Shown: positions 8,705 to 18,549 of the stretch, piece by piece
How positions within the stretch are numbered: position 1 is the first letter of the stretch
Layout of the letters: every line of letters starts with the position of its first letter
DNA from: CAVVYA01 sp963752345
GTDB taxonomy: Bacteria; Pseudomonadota; Alphaproteobacteria; SMXQ01
Length of the DNA: 64,000 nucleotides
NCBI GenBank assembly: GCA_963752345.1
Contig: CAVVYA010000015.1
Span: forward strand, 620,001-684,000
Reading direction: 5' to 3'
The notes under the pieces: generated by a model
What the model saw: only the letters and a program-made list of their open reading frames with translations
What the model was told of the DNA's origin: nothing
Databases searched by the model: none
Program-made: the position numbers and the translations under genes

Positions 8705-9883
8705 ATGTTTCGCAATACGAGGACGTTCGGCATTCGGGCGGCGTCGGTATCGGTGCTTCTCGCCTGCCTCGGCTGGGGGAGCGCCGCGGCGCAGGACGCT
8801 TCGGAAAAAACCTGGAACGCGGTCCTGGAGGCCGCCCGCAAAGAGGGCGTGGTCGTGGTGTCGGGACCCCCCGGCGCGTTTCAGCGGGACGCGATCGTCT
8901 CGGCCTGGGCCAAGGCCTTTCCCGATATCCAGTTGCAATACACCGGCGGGCGCGGGTCCACGATCATTTCGAAGATCGTCCGCGAACGGACCGCCGGCAT
9001 GTACAGCTGGGACGTCATCCTGGCGTCGACCAATTCCGTGGTTTCCAACCTGGTGCCGATCAACGCCTTGGCGCCTTTGCGCGACGCCCTGATCAAGCCC
9101 GATCTCACCGACGACAAGACCTGGATCGACGGCTTCGAAAACGGCTTCATGGATAAGGGGAAGAAGTTCCTCTACAGCCCCATGGGGCTCGGCGCCCAGC
9201 CGCTCGGCTACATCAACCGCGACTGCCTGTCCAAGGACGTCGTCAGCAGGACCGAGGACCTGAAGAAGCCCGCGCTCAAGGGCAAGATCGTGTGGTTCGA
9301 CCCGACGCGCAGCGGGGTCGGCAGCCGGAATACATGGGTGCTGAGCAAGCACCTCGGGGAGGACTGGCTCAAGGACCTGTTCATGAACCACAACGTGACC
9401 TTCTCGCGCGATTATCGCCAGATGACCGACTGGATGGTGAATTGCAGCAAGCCCGTGGCCTTCGGCATGCCCGACGACGTGGTCGAGCAGATGCAGAAGG
9501 CCGGCATCGGCAAGAACATCGAGGAAATGATCGGCGAAGCCTATTACGGCGACACCAATCCCGGCGGGCCCGGCGGCAACGAGCAGATCGCCTGGTACAA
9601 CAACGCGCCGCATCCGAACGCGGCCAAGGTGTTCGTCAATTGGTACCTGTCGCGCGAATTCCAGGATTATTTCGCGAGCATCGTCAGGGACAACAGCCGT
9701 CGCGCGGATGTCAGGCCGGGCGATCCGGAGCATGTCATGAAGGCGGACGTGAAATACCTGATCTGGGCCAGCGAGGAGGCCACCGAGCATGTGAGCGCTT
9801 TCATGAAGAAGATCGAGACCTGGGGCCTGCCGCAGCTCCGCGGCAGCGGCGGCGGCGGCCAGAAGCCGGAAGCGGCCGAGTAA
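8705..9883 (+). CDS. ABC transporter solute-binding protein, copy 1
   Basis: A 392-residue periplasmic binding protein of the family 1/iron(III)-like type (SBP_bac fold). The signal peptide has a hydrophobic core SVSVLLACLGW and a predicted cleavage after SAAAQ. I chose ATG 8705 over ATG 8699 because GGGGAGAG ends directly before 8699, leaving no spacer; the paralogue at 9906 has the same arrangement. The C-terminus ends in a Gly/Pro-rich tail after LRGSGGGG. It is the first of three tandem paralogues that probably feed the permease at 90-1808. Confidence 0.88.
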   Translation: MFRNTRTFGIRAASVSVLLACLGWGSAAAQDASEKTWNAVLEAARKEGVVVVSGPPGAFQRDAIVSAWAKAFPDIQLQYTGGRGSTIISKIVRERTAGMYSWDVILASTNSVVSNLVPINALAPLRDALIKPDLTDDKTWIDGFENGFMDKGKKFLYSPMGLGAQPLGYINRDCLSKDVVSRTEDLKKPALKGKIVWFDPTRSGVGSRNTWVLSKHLGEDWLKDLFMNHNVTFSRDYRQMTDWMVNCSKPVAFGMPDDVVEQMQKAGIGKNIEEMIGEAYYGDTNPGGPGGNEQIAWYNNAPHPNAAKVFVNWYLSREFQDYFASIVRDNSRRADVRPGDPEHVMKADVKYLIWASEEATEHVSAFMKKIETWGLPQLRGSGGGGQKPEAAE

Positions 9884-9905
9884 TACAATCGTTGGGGAGA
9901 CGTCG

Positions 9906-11046
9906 ATGTTTGGGATTCGCGAGAAGCGTGGGTTGTCGCGGTGGTCGTTGTCCGCCGTTTTGCTATGCCTCGGCGCGGGAAGCGCCGTGGCCCAGGAAGC
10001 CTGGGAGACCACTTGGAACACCGTCCTCAGCGCCGCCCGCAAGGAGGGCGTCGTGGTGGTCTCCGGCCCTCCTGGCGTGGCCCAGCGCGAAGCCATCACC
10101 CGCGGTTGGGCGAAGGCCTATCCCGACATCAAGCTCGAATATACCGGCGCGCGCGGCTCCGCGATCGCGACGCGGGTGCAGCGCGAGCGGACGGCCGGCC
10201 AGTACCAGTGGGATATCATCCTGGCGTCCACCGGGCCGGTGGTTTTCAACCTGATCCCGATCAATGCTTTGGCGCCGTTGCGCGATGCTCTGATCAAGCC
10301 CGACATCGCCGACGACAAGACCTGGATCGGCGGCTTCGAAGCGGGATTCATCGATAAGGAGAAAAAATACTACTTCAATCCGATGGGCAGCGCCGATCTG
10401 CCCCTTGGGATTTGTCAATCGCGACTGCCTCTCCAAGGACGTGTTCAGCAAGGCCGCGGACATGAAAAAGCCGGAGCTCAAAGGCAAGATCGTCTGGTTC
10501 GAACCGACCGGTGCCCAGGGCGGGGTGGTCGGCCCGACCACCTGGGTGATCGCCCTGGATCGGGGCGAGGACTGGCTGAAGGACCTGTTCCAGAACCACG
10601 ACGTCACCTTCGCCCGCGAATATCGTCAGATGACCGACTGGCTGGTGAGCTGCCGCAAGCCCGTCGCCTGGGGCATGGACGACGACGTCGTCGAGCAGAT
10701 GCAGAAGGCCGGCATCGGCAAGAACGTCGAGAAGCTTATCGGCGGCGATTTCACCGGCAAGATCAATCCGGGCGGCCCTGGCGGCAACGAGAGCATCGGC
10801 TGGTACAACAATGCGCCGCACCCGAACGCGGCGAAGGTCTTCGTCAACTGGTACCTGTCGCGCGAATTCCAGGATTTCTATGCTGCGACTGTGAAGGACA
10901 ACAGCCGCCGGGCGGACAGCACGCCGGGTGATCCCGCCCACGTCATGAAGGCGGGCGTCGAGTACCTCAACTGGATCGACGAAAACGCCACGGTCAAGAT
11001 CAGGGACATGCAGGCGCGGATCAAGGAATGGGGCGTCGTCAAGTAG
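9906..11046 (+). CDS. ABC transporter solute-binding protein, copy 2 (one frameshift)
   Basis: A tandem paralogue of the preceding gene: the same mature N-terminus (TWNxVLxAARKEGVVVVSGPPG), central MTDWxVxCxKPVA and C-terminal NNAPHPNAAKVFVNWYLSREFQD. It has a signal peptide ending near GSAVAQ. One frame change occurs near 10405, where CTGCCCCTTGGG carries an extra T; removing it restores LPLGFVNRDCLSKD, which matches copy 1. The start ATG 9906 has GGGGAGA five nt upstream. The single clean break in an otherwise conserved gene favours a sequencing error. Confidence 0.85.
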
Positions 11047-11083
11047 CCGGCCGAGCGAAACCGGTGAAGGATGCGAGGTGACC

Positions 11084-12210
11084 ATGTGGCGGGGTGATCG
11101 GGAGGAATGGCCGGGTCCGGGGCTTGGCGGCCTGTATCACGGCCGCCTGGCTGATCTCCGCGCCTTTGCCGGCCGTTGCCCAAAGCACGTCGCAGTCGTG
11201 GGACAACCTCGTGTCGCGCCGCTCAGCGCGAAGGGCGGGTGGTGGTTATCGGCCCACCGGATTCGGAAGTGCGCAAAACGCTGCCCGCCGCCTTCAAGGC
11301 TCGTTTCGGCATCACCGTGGAGTATCTGGGCGGCCGCACCAGCGAGCAGGCCGACCGGCTGCGCTCCGAACGTCGCGCCGGCGTCTACACGGTGGATGTG
11401 ACCATCGGCGGGATTCAGTCGATGGCAACGATCTTCCATCAGGAAAAGATGCTGATTCCGCTCCGGCCGGAGCTGATTTTGCCCGAGGTGGTCGACGGCT
11501 CGAAGTGGAAGAAGGGCGCGCTGTGGTTCTGCGATCCGGAAGAGCAGTATGTGCTGCGGCTGACCAATTCCGTGCAGTCGGCCTTCTATATCAACACCGG
11601 CAAGGTCAACCCCGGCGAATTGCGTTCGGCGCGCGATCTGCTCGATCCGAAATGGCAGGGCAAGATCTCCACCCAGGATCCGACCGTGCCGGGCAGCGGC
11701 AGCAACACGGCCGCACAATTCTACGTCGAGTACGGAAAGGACTTCGTCAAGAGTCTCTATGTCGACCAGAAGCCGATGATCAGCCGCGACTCCCGGCAAC
11801 TGACCGACTGGCTGCTGCGTGGCACCTATCCCATCGCCTTCAATGCCGACAGCGATCAGATCGAGAAGATGCGGCTGGAAGGGCTGCCCGTCATGGAGAT
11901 GGGCGAAATGCAAGACATGCGGCGCTCTGTGTCGGCTGGGTTTGGCCTGCTTGCCGTGTTCACGGGCGCGCCGCACCCGGCGGCCGCCAGACTCTTCGCC
12001 AACTGGATCGCCTCGAAGGATGGCCTCGAGGTCTGGTCGCGGGCCAACCAGGCCTCACCGACGCGCAACGACATCGATGAAGCGAGTTTTTTGCCTCCCG
12101 GAGACATTCCTCGGCCGGGCGTGGCGTATTTCGACACCTATGACTGGACGTTCACCATGACGACCAAGGAACAGGTCCGTCTCTGGATGAAGGAGTTGCT
12201 CGGGCGTTGA
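11084..12210 (+). CDS. ABC transporter solute-binding protein, copy 3 (frameshifted N-terminus)
   Basis: A third, more diverged periplasmic binding protein of the same family. A signal peptide (AWLISAPLPAVAQ) is readable from a GTG at 11094. A frame change near 11215 then leads into AAQREGRVVVIGPP, equivalent to AARKEGVVVVSGPP in copies 1 and 2. From there to 12210 it is uninterrupted, with QLTDWLLRGTYPIAF and APHPAAARLFANW aligning to the paralogues. The true start is uncertain: ATG 11084 behind GAGGTGA is reasonable only if there is a second indel near the start. Confidence 0.75.
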
Positions 12211-12493
12211 GGTCCGGGAGTTTCGAATGGCGGGAGCGAGGCCATACACCGAACAAGACGTGTCATCCCGCCGCAGGGGACCAACCGGCACAGTCGGCTC
12301 CGCCGGCGCGCAATCGTGGCGGTGCGATGGGACAATCTCCGGGGTTTGCTCCGGCACTATTCTCCCGCTAACATCAGCAGGACTTCTTGCTCTAACCCTT
12401 GAAAAAAGCGGCAAATACTTCATTCGGCTCGGCCAGGACGGGCGCTGAGAAGAAGACCGCGCGAACCAGCTATGTAACAGCGGAGCCTTCACT

Positions 12494-13768
12494 ATGATCA
12501 CCCAAGCGGAAAATGACGCACTGACTCGTGTTGGGCCGGGCACCCCCGCCGGCGAATTGCTCCGGCGCTACTGGCATCCCGTGGCTGTCGCCGGAGAATT
12601 GACCGAAGAAAAACCCATCAAGGCGGTCACGCTGCTGAACGAGAAGCTCGTCGTCTTCCGCATGCCGCCGGCCCCGGGCGAAACCGAACCGCGCTATGGC
12701 TTGGTCGCCGAGCAATGTGCGCACCGCCTCGCGTCGCTCGCTTATGGCCGGGTGGATTGCGAAGGCATCCGCTGCCCCTATCACGGCTGGAAATATGCGG
12801 CGGACGGCCGCTGCCTGGAGCAGCCGGCGGAGCCGCGCGACAGCACCTACAAGAACGAGATTCACCAGACGGCCTATCCGGTGCGGAAGCTTGGCGGCCT
12901 GCTGTTCGCTTATATGGGGCCGCAGCCGGTGCCGCTGCTGCCGCGCTGGGACGCGCTGGCGCGCACCGACGGCAAGAAGTGGATTCAGATCCAGTCGGAC
13001 CTGGACTGCAACTGGCTGCAGCCGATGGAGAATTCCGTCGACTCCTCCCATGCCTTCTTTCTCCATTTCATCAATGCCGGCAAGAGCTCGCTGGATGACA
13101 CCCCGTATCAGGAGAACCACGAGTTCATCCGGTTCGAATTCGGCATCATCAAGCGGCGCATCACGCCCGGCAGGACACCGGCGGATAAGCCGCTGACCGC
13201 CGATCATCCGCTGATTTTTCCGACCATTCTGCGCAATCTCAAGCCGGCCGGGCGAAACGCCGATGGCTCGTACAATTTCCGGCACTATATCGAAATTCGC
13301 GTTCCGCTCGACGATACCCATACGCGGATTTATCGCGTGAATTTCATTCCATCGAAAACCAACGCCGTGCCGCTGGATGAAGAGACTCAGAATCGATATC
13401 AGCCGCTGCCGGTTCCCGAGGGCGACTATTCTCCCGACCAGGACCCGCCGTTCGAATACCGTCCGCTCAAAACGGAAGACGGCGAATTCATGATGGACCT
13501 CACACCCGCGCAGGACGCCATGGCATGGGAAACGCAGGGGCCGATCACCGACCGCAGGCAGGAACATCTCGCCGCGGCGGACCGCGGTGTCGCGATGTTT
13601 CGCAAGCTGCTGCGAGAGCAGATCGAGATCGTGCGCAATGGCGGCGATCCGATCGGCGTCAGGCGCGATCCGGCGCAGGATCATATCATCGAGCTGGACG
13701 TGACCAACGAACGGCTTGGCCTGTATTCGGCGCAAAAGCGGGCGAGCCTCAAACGTGAAATGGCATGA
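12494..13768 (+). CDS. Rieske oxygenase large subunit, copy 3
   Basis: A 424-residue intact Rieske oxygenase. ITQAENDALTRVGPGTPAGE forms the family N-terminus. AEQCAHR and CPYHGWKY bind the 2Fe-2S cluster, and DSSHAFFLHF holds the Asp/His iron ligands. It is longer than copies 1 and 2 through an insert around residues 300-330. The 283 nt before it hold no gene, so it may have its own promoter. Its substrate is probably a carboxylated aromatic, as for phthalate- and vanillate-type oxygenases, but this cannot be read from the sequence. Confidence 0.92.
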   Translation: MITQAENDALTRVGPGTPAGELLRRYWHPVAVAGELTEEKPIKAVTLLNEKLVVFRMPPAPGETEPRYGLVAEQCAHRLASLAYGRVDCEGIRCPYHGWKYAADGRCLEQPAEPRDSTYKNEIHQTAYPVRKLGGLLFAYMGPQPVPLLPRWDALARTDGKKWIQIQSDLDCNWLQPMENSVDSSHAFFLHFINAGKSSLDDTPYQENHEFIRFEFGIIKRRITPGRTPADKPLTADHPLIFPTILRNLKPAGRNADGSYNFRHYIEIRVPLDDTHTRIYRVNFIPSKTNAVPLDEETQNRYQPLPVPEGDYSPDQDPPFEYRPLKTEDGEFMMDLTPAQDAMAWETQGPITDRRQEHLAAADRGVAMFRKLLREQIEIVRNGGDPIGVRRDPAQDHIIELDVTNERLGLYSAQKRASLKREMA

Positions 13769-13832
13769 ACTCCATCCCGTAGCCAACTCGTCGCCCGGAC
13801 CGGACGTGGTCCAGGTTCGAGAGCCTGTCGGC

Positions 13833-13858
13833 CGATCCACGCGAATTCGCGGGGATCG
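13833..13858. promoter_or_regulatory. 26-bp palindrome upstream of a TctC gene
   Basis: CGATCC-A-CGCGAATTCGCG-G-GGATCG is symmetric except for one opposed A/G pair. It lies 51 nt before the GTG start at 13910 and 64 nt after the stop of the Rieske gene. It could be a repressor operator or, as RNA, a stem acting as a terminator; no T-run follows, which favours an operator. Confidence 0.4.
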
Positions 13859-13909
13859 TGGTATCCACGTGCCGCCAATCTGCGGCCTTTTGTCGAGGAT
13901 GAGCACAGG

Positions 13910-14947
13910 GTGAAGCAGAACTCTCTTATCCGGATGTGTCGGTCTTTGCGCGCTGGTCGGCCTCGCCAGCACGGTGGCCGCGCAATCCAATCCGGTCGAA
14001 ACCTTTTACAAGGGGCGCACCGTCAACATGGTTGTCGGCTTTACGCCAGGCAGCTCCTACGATCTCTATCTGCGCGTGGTCAGCCGGCACCTCAACAAGC
14101 ATATTCCGGGCAATCCGACCCTGATCCTTCAGCACATGCCGGGTGCGGGCTCGCTGCGGGCTACCAGCTATCTCGCCAACGCTGCGCCGAAGGATGGTTC
14201 GACGATCGGGATGCCTCATCCGGTGAATATCATCGAGCCGCTGATCGACCCGGCGCGGTCCAAGTTCGATCCGCGCGCGTTCGAGTGGCTGGGCGCCTTG
14301 AATGCCGAATTCCCGGTCTGCGCCTTCTGGGCGAAGGACATCCGGACGTTCGACGATCTCAAGCGTCGGGAAATGGTGATGGGGTCCACCGGGCCGGCCG
14401 CCGGCTCGACCGTCGATGTCCTGCTGCTCAAGGCGTTGCTTGGCATGAATTTCAAGGTGGTGATGGGCTATCCCGGCCTGCCCGAGATGCGCATGGCGGC
14501 CGAGAGCGGCGAGACGGACGGGATGTGCGGTATCTGGTTCTCCAACGTGAGACGGGATTTCAGCGACGCCTGGAAGGCCGGCACCGTCGCCGTGCCGGTG
14601 CAATACGGCCTGACCAGGCATCCCGAACTGCCGAACGTCCCAATGCCTACGAGCTGCTCGCCAACGAAGCCGACCGTCAACTGGTGAGGCTGACCGTCGG
14701 TCCGCTCGCCTTCGGCCGCCCGCTGGTCGCCCCGCCGGGCACGCCCGCCGACCGCGTTGCGGCCCTGCGCAAGGCGTTCGACGCGATGACGCCCGATCCT
14801 GAGTTCCGCGCCGAAGCCAAGCAACTCGACGTCGAGCTCCAGGTGCGCGACGCCGCGTCGGTCATCCAGGTGGTGGATGAAATCATGCGCACGCCGCCGG
14901 CCATCATCGAGCGAGCGCGCTTGCTGATCGGCGTCGCCAACCGCTGA
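13910..14947 (+). CDS. TctC/Bug-type substrate-binding protein (two frameshifts)
   Basis: A tripartite tricarboxylate transporter (TTT) receptor, a periplasmic protein that binds carboxylates. GFTPGSSYDLYLR and the QHMPGAGSLRATSYL stretch are the family's ligand-loop motifs; PPGTPADRVAALRKAF is the C-terminal signature. One frame change falls inside the signal peptide near 13940 and another near 14641 (PNVP to NAYELLANEADRQ). No TctA or TctB membrane subunits lie in the window, as is common for these orphan receptors. Confidence 0.8.
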   Translation: MKQNSLIRMCRSLRAGRPRQHGGRAIQSGRNLLQGAHRQHGCRLYARQLLRSLSARGQPAPQQAYSGQSDPDPSAHAGCGLAAGYQLSRQRCAEGWFDDRDASSGEYHRAADRPGAVQVRSARVRVAGRLECRIPGLRLLGEGHPDVRRSQASGNGDGVHRAGRRLDRRCPAAQGVAWHEFQGGDGLSRPARDAHGGRERRDGRDVRYLVLQRETGFQRRLEGRHRRRAGAIRPDQASRTAERPNAYELLANEADRQLVRLTVGPLAFGRPLVAPPGTPADRVAALRKAFDAMTPDPEFRAEAKQLDVELQVRDAASVIQVVDEIMRTPPAIIERARLLIGVANR

Positions 14948-14987
14948 TCGCGCTGGGTGAACGGCACATCGGCTGGGCCGCAGAGCG

Positions 14988-15004
14988 GGCTGGAACATCC
15001 AGCC
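14988..15004. terminator. Short hairpin between convergent genes
   Basis: GGCTGGA-ACA-TCCAGCC forms a perfect 7-bp stem with a 3-nt loop, in the gap between the convergent TctC gene and the hydrolase. No T-run follows on either strand, so terminator function is only suggested by position. Confidence 0.3.
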
Positions 15005-15075
15005 AATGGTTGACATCGGACGGCGGGAGTAAGCCCTGGACGACATTCAGGCGGCCGTCATCCTCCGGGACGCGA

Positions 15076-15933
15076 TCAGTCCTCGATGCGTATCAGGTCC
15101 TCGCCATCGAGCCAGCGGATCGCATCGCGCACCAGCCTGTCACGGATGCCGTAGAAACTGTGATGGTTGTTGCCCCCACCGCAGGTCCTGGCGGTGCCGT
15201 CGTCGGTGCCGCCCGGGGCTTCGAGGAAGGCAACCCGCGGGCTCGACGTGAGCAGAGGCGGGTACGACGCGGCTCCCTGGGGGCCTGCGCCGCTGCATGG
15301 GTCGTCGCGGTTCTGGATGAGCAGGACGGGGATGCTGATCCTCTTGATCGCCACGTCCAACAGCGTCATGCCGCGGCCGCCGCGTTTCCGGATGCCGGCC
15401 GGCGTGCTTGCCAGGACGAGAGCGCGGATGTCGGGGTCCTTCACGGTCGCGGCGGCATGGGCGGCGGAAATCGTACCCATGCTGTGGCCGAACAGATAGA
15501 TCGGCCCCGGCACCTCCTGTTTCAGGACAGCGACGACCGCCGCGATATCGCGAGCGTAGGATGCGCTGGCGCGAAAGCGGTCATAGGGCGGCTCGGCCAT
15601 GCCGCGGCCCTGGTCGGATGGCGCATCGACGACGGCCGTGGCATAGCCGTGCTGCATGAATTCGGGCCGCAGAAAATCGTCGTATCCATACGCTTTGACG
15701 AGAAACCCGTTGCCGCCGGGAAACATGAGGACAATGCCCTTGGGCGGGTCCTGCGTCGTGCGGATGTGGAGTCTGACGGTCACGCCGGGGCGTGTGTCGA
15801 CCGTCGGGAGCTTTTCATCCGGCCCAAGCGCGGCGGCGGGGGCGCGCGGGTGTCGTGCATCGTCTTGGGCGAGCGCTGCCAAGCTGTCGCCGAACGCGAG
15901 GATCACGAACGCCGACAACACCCGCAGCAACAT
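15076..15933 (-). CDS. Exported alpha/beta hydrolase
   Basis: A 285-residue alpha/beta-hydrolase-fold protein with a signal peptide ending near LAALAQD, so probably periplasmic. The nucleophile elbow is GHSMG with Ser151; MFPGGNGF is the likely oxyanion-hole strand. Candidate acid and base are the Asp in NRDDPCS and the His in NNHHSFYG. Paired cysteines around these sites may form a disulfide. It stands alone on the minus strand at the edge of the catabolic block. An esterase role (for instance on phthalate-type esters) would fit, but is a guess. Confidence 0.82.
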   Translation of the reverse strand: MLLRVLSAFVILAFGDSLAALAQDDARHPRAPAAALGPDEKLPTVDTRPGVTVRLHIRTTQDPPKGIVLMFPGGNGFLVKAYGYDDFLRPEFMQHGYATAVVDAPSDQGRGMAEPPYDRFRASASYARDIAAVVAVLKQEVPGPIYLFGHSMGTISAAHAAATVKDPDIRALVLASTPAGIRKRGGRGMTLLDVAIKRISIPVLLIQNRDDPCSGAGPQGAASYPPLLTSSPRVAFLEAPGGTDDGTARTCGGGNNHHSFYGIRDRLVRDAIRWLDGEDLIRIED

Positions 15934-16197
15934 GGCCCTTGCCCCCCATAGCCGGGTGAGATGACCATAGAATATGGCACGGCCGCAGTCCAGGCGGGCG
16001 GTGGAATCCGGATTGTTTTCGCTTTAAAGAGAAACGTCGATAGACTAGTCAATATCCTAAAGTCGCCACTGCAGAACGCCCTCGTGCTGAGTTGATGGTC
16101 ACAATGCTTATGCTCCAGAGGCTGCGAATAGTAATTTCACCCTATTGGTGCGCCAATAATCCACCCCATGGTTTTCCGATCCCAACGGTCTCCCGCT

Positions 16198-16782
16198 ATG
16201 ACGCACACTCTCCGGTACTTCACTGAAGTCCAGAAAATCGCCGCCACTCTCGACTATGCCGCTATCGAACAGCTTGGGCGGGAACTGGCCGATTTGCGCG
16301 AACGCGAGGGACGCCTTTTTCTGCTGGGTGTCGGAGGGAGCGCCGCGAATTGCGCGCACGCCGTCAATGATTTCCGAAAGCTCTGTGGAATCGAGGCTTA
16401 CGCGCCAACAGACAACGTGTCGGAACTGACCGCGCGGACAAACGACGAGGGGTGGCATACCGTCTTTTCCGAGTGGCTAAAGGTCAGCCGTGCCAAGGCA
16501 AACGATGCCGTTCTGGTCCTTTCCGTCGGCGGTGGCAACATGGAAAAGAACGTCAGCCCGAACATCGTCTCCGCCCTCCAGGAAGCGCGTGAACGCGGCA
16601 TGAAGATTTTTGGGATTGTCGGCCGCGATGGCGGTTATACCAAGCAAGTTGGCGATGTGGTCGTGCTGGTACCAACGGTGGAAGATACCCGTGTAACCCC
16701 GCACGCGGAGGCGTTCCAAGCTGTTGTTTGGCATTGCCTCGTGTCTCATCCCGTCCTTCAACAGCGGAAGACGAAATGGTAG
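16198..16782 (+). CDS. SIS-domain phosphoheptose isomerase-like protein
   Basis: A 194-residue sugar isomerase (SIS) domain of the GmhA/LpcA type, which turns sedoheptulose 7-phosphate into glycero-manno-heptose 7-phosphate in the cytoplasm. LFLLGVGGSAANCAHAVNDF matches the phosphate-binding loop of GmhA, and LSVGGGNMEKNVSPN is the second SIS loop. I chose ATG 16198 (MTHTLRYF); an in-frame ATG at 16168 has no better ribosome site. Five nt separate it from the GmhB-like gene, so the two form an operon for nucleotide-activated heptose. It opens the polysaccharide island. Confidence 0.87.
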   Translation: MTHTLRYFTEVQKIAATLDYAAIEQLGRELADLREREGRLFLLGVGGSAANCAHAVNDFRKLCGIEAYAPTDNVSELTARTNDEGWHTVFSEWLKVSRAKANDAVLVLSVGGGNMEKNVSPNIVSALQEARERGMKIFGIVGRDGGYTKQVGDVVVLVPTVEDTRVTPHAEAFQAVVWHCLVSHPVLQQRKTKW

Positions 16783-16786
16783 CTCG

Positions 16787-17362
16787 ATGAGCCGCTGCTG
16801 GTCCATCGGCTCAAAGCGTGCCGTATTTCTCGATCGCGATGGAGTGTTAAACCGCAGCCTTGTCCGCTCGGGCCGGCCATACGCACCGGTCCATCTCGAT
16901 CATTTCACGCTACTGCCGAACGTCCCCGAGGCCGTTTGCCGGCTTCGCGAAGCCGGCTTTCTCACGATCGTCGTTACCAACCAGCCCGACATTGCCACAG
17001 GCAAGCAAAGCTTGGAAACCTTGGCTGAAATGCACAGGCTGTTGCGCGAATGGGTGCCATTGGACGACATCAGAATTTGTCACCATGCGGACGTGGATCG
17101 TTGCGAGTGTCGCAAGCCGAAGCCTGGTCTCTTGACAGGAGCAGCACATGATTTCGGCCTCGACCTGTCGCAGAGTTACATGGTTGGGGATCGCTGGCGC
17201 GATATCGCTGCCGGGTTGGCGGCCGGCTGCATGACTGTTTTCGTGGACCATGGCTATCGTGAGCAGCGACCCGACCGTCCGGATGCGGTCGTCGCGGATC
17301 TGCCGGAGGCGGTCGAATGGATTTTGCGTCGAGAAGAGGAAAGTGCGGGATTAGTCCTGTAG
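16787..17362 (+). CDS. gmhB: HAD-type heptose bisphosphate phosphatase (GmhB-like)
   Basis: A 191-residue HAD-IIIA phosphatase that removes the 7-phosphate of glycero-manno-heptose 1,7-bisphosphate. FLDRDGVLN (Asp16, Asp18) is HAD motif I and VVTNQPDIATG motif II. The GmhB zinc loop is visible as CHHADVDRCECRKPKPG, and YMVGDRWRDIAAG is motif IV. I chose ATG 16787, directly after the GmhA-like stop. It acts with the isomerase upstream and a PfkB/nucleotidyltransferase enzyme, for which the fusion at 46.1-47.7 kb is the only candidate here. Confidence 0.88.
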   Translation: MSRCWSIGSKRAVFLDRDGVLNRSLVRSGRPYAPVHLDHFTLLPNVPEAVCRLREAGFLTIVVTNQPDIATGKQSLETLAEMHRLLREWVPLDDIRICHHADVDRCECRKPKPGLLTGAAHDFGLDLSQSYMVGDRWRDIAAGLAAGCMTVFVDHGYREQRPDRPDAVVADLPEAVEWILRREEESAGLVL

Positions 17363-17534
17363 CCGAAGCTATCCGACGATCTAGTTCCGCTCTACGCGAC
17401 GTCCCACCGCGGAATCGGACGACTTCGGTGTGTTCAAGTCGTGAGGCATGGCTGATGGGAAAGGCTGTTTAATGCTTACCGATTCAGCTTGAGGCCGAGC
17501 GCTCTATTTTCCGACGGATAAACCTATTGTTTTA

Positions 17535-18500
17535 TCAATCGTATAGTGCCTGGCGGATCCGTCGACTGAATACCGGCCATACGTCCCGGGGTCGCATGCG
17601 TAGAAACAGCCACAATGTCATCGCGATCTCGCGCACACGCATCAAAAATTGTTGCAGTGGTCCGCCGTCGCGTGTGGCGAGCCGAGCTTCGATGAGAGCT
17701 AGGCGGCGAGCACCGAACAAATATCGTGCATGCCAGCGCTCGGCGTAACTTTCTGGGAAAATTTCGCCACATTCCTTCATCTTATTTCTAGAGGCATCTG
17801 CGATGCGGGTGGCGCCGTCGATGTTTGCCGTCGCCGCCCACGATGCTCCCTGGCGAATGCGGCGCCAGCCCCCGAGCGCCTCTGGCGAATAACATGCCCC
17901 ATATTTCAACGCGAGAAGCTGGGACACAAAACTATCGGCGACAGCGGATAACTCTTCCGGAAAACAACCTTCTGCAATCAAAGGTTTCCGCCGAAAGAGC
18001 GTCGTGCCCCCGGTGAACCAGGGGCCATCCCGCATCAGAGCGCGGGTGCACTCCTCCGGGGCGAGAAAACCTGGCTTCGATAGCGGCATGGGAGTGTGAA
18101 ACAGTCCGAGATTTCTTCCTTCGGCATCGATCGCATGACATTGCGCCGAAAATAACGCGGCTTCCGGATGTGCTTCCAATAGAGCCATCCCCTGTTCGAA
18201 GAGCGTCGGATAGATCACGTCATCCGACGGCGCAAAGTGGATCACCTCACCTTGTGCGATTGTAGACAGTCGATTGACGTTTCTATTGGCGCCTTGGTTG
18301 GTCGAATTGCGAATTAGGCGGATGTTGGGGTGACGGGACAGATACGATGAAATCACGTCGACGCTTTGATCAGTGGAGGCGTCGTCGATGATGATAATTT
18401 CGTCTGCCGGACGGGTCTGGTTAAGCAACGCGTCGAGGCAAAAAGGCAGGTAGTGTGCGTAGTTGTAATTGCCCAAAACAACAGTCAGCCGGCACTTCAT
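17535..18500 (-). CDS. Family 2 glycosyltransferase
   Basis: A 321-residue GT-A-fold glycosyltransferase. The N-terminal strand TVVLGNYNYAHYL, IIIIDDASTDQS and the metal-binding acidic pair in FAPSDDVIYP are typical of GT2. There is no multi-span membrane region; a single hydrophobic stretch near the C-terminus (EIAMTLWLFLRM) may touch the membrane. It is transcribed away from the aminotransferase. The nucleotide sugar and acceptor are unknown; LPS O-chain or capsule assembly is inferred from the island. Confidence 0.87.
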   Translation of the reverse strand: MKCRLTVVLGNYNYAHYLPFCLDALLNQTRPADEIIIIDDASTDQSVDVISSYLSRHPNIRLIRNSTNQGANRNVNRLSTIAQGEVIHFAPSDDVIYPTLFEQGMALLEAHPEAALFSAQCHAIDAEGRNLGLFHTPMPLSKPGFLAPEECTRALMRDGPWFTGGTTLFRRKPLIAEGCFPEELSAVADSFVSQLLALKYGACYSPEALGGWRRIRQGASWAATANIDGATRIADASRNKMKECGEIFPESYAERWHARYLFGARRLALIEARLATRDGGPLQQFLMRVREIAMTLWLFLRMRPRDVWPVFSRRIRQALYD

Positions 18501-18549
18501 TGAACGCGCTTCCCAAATTGGGGTCGGTCATTCGATCCGTTGCAAAGTA

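Noticed and set aside
7187..10099. A 970-codon open frame on the minus strand
   Set aside because: It lies opposite Rieske copy 2 and the binding proteins, has no family motif, and has the same biased composition as other antisense frames.
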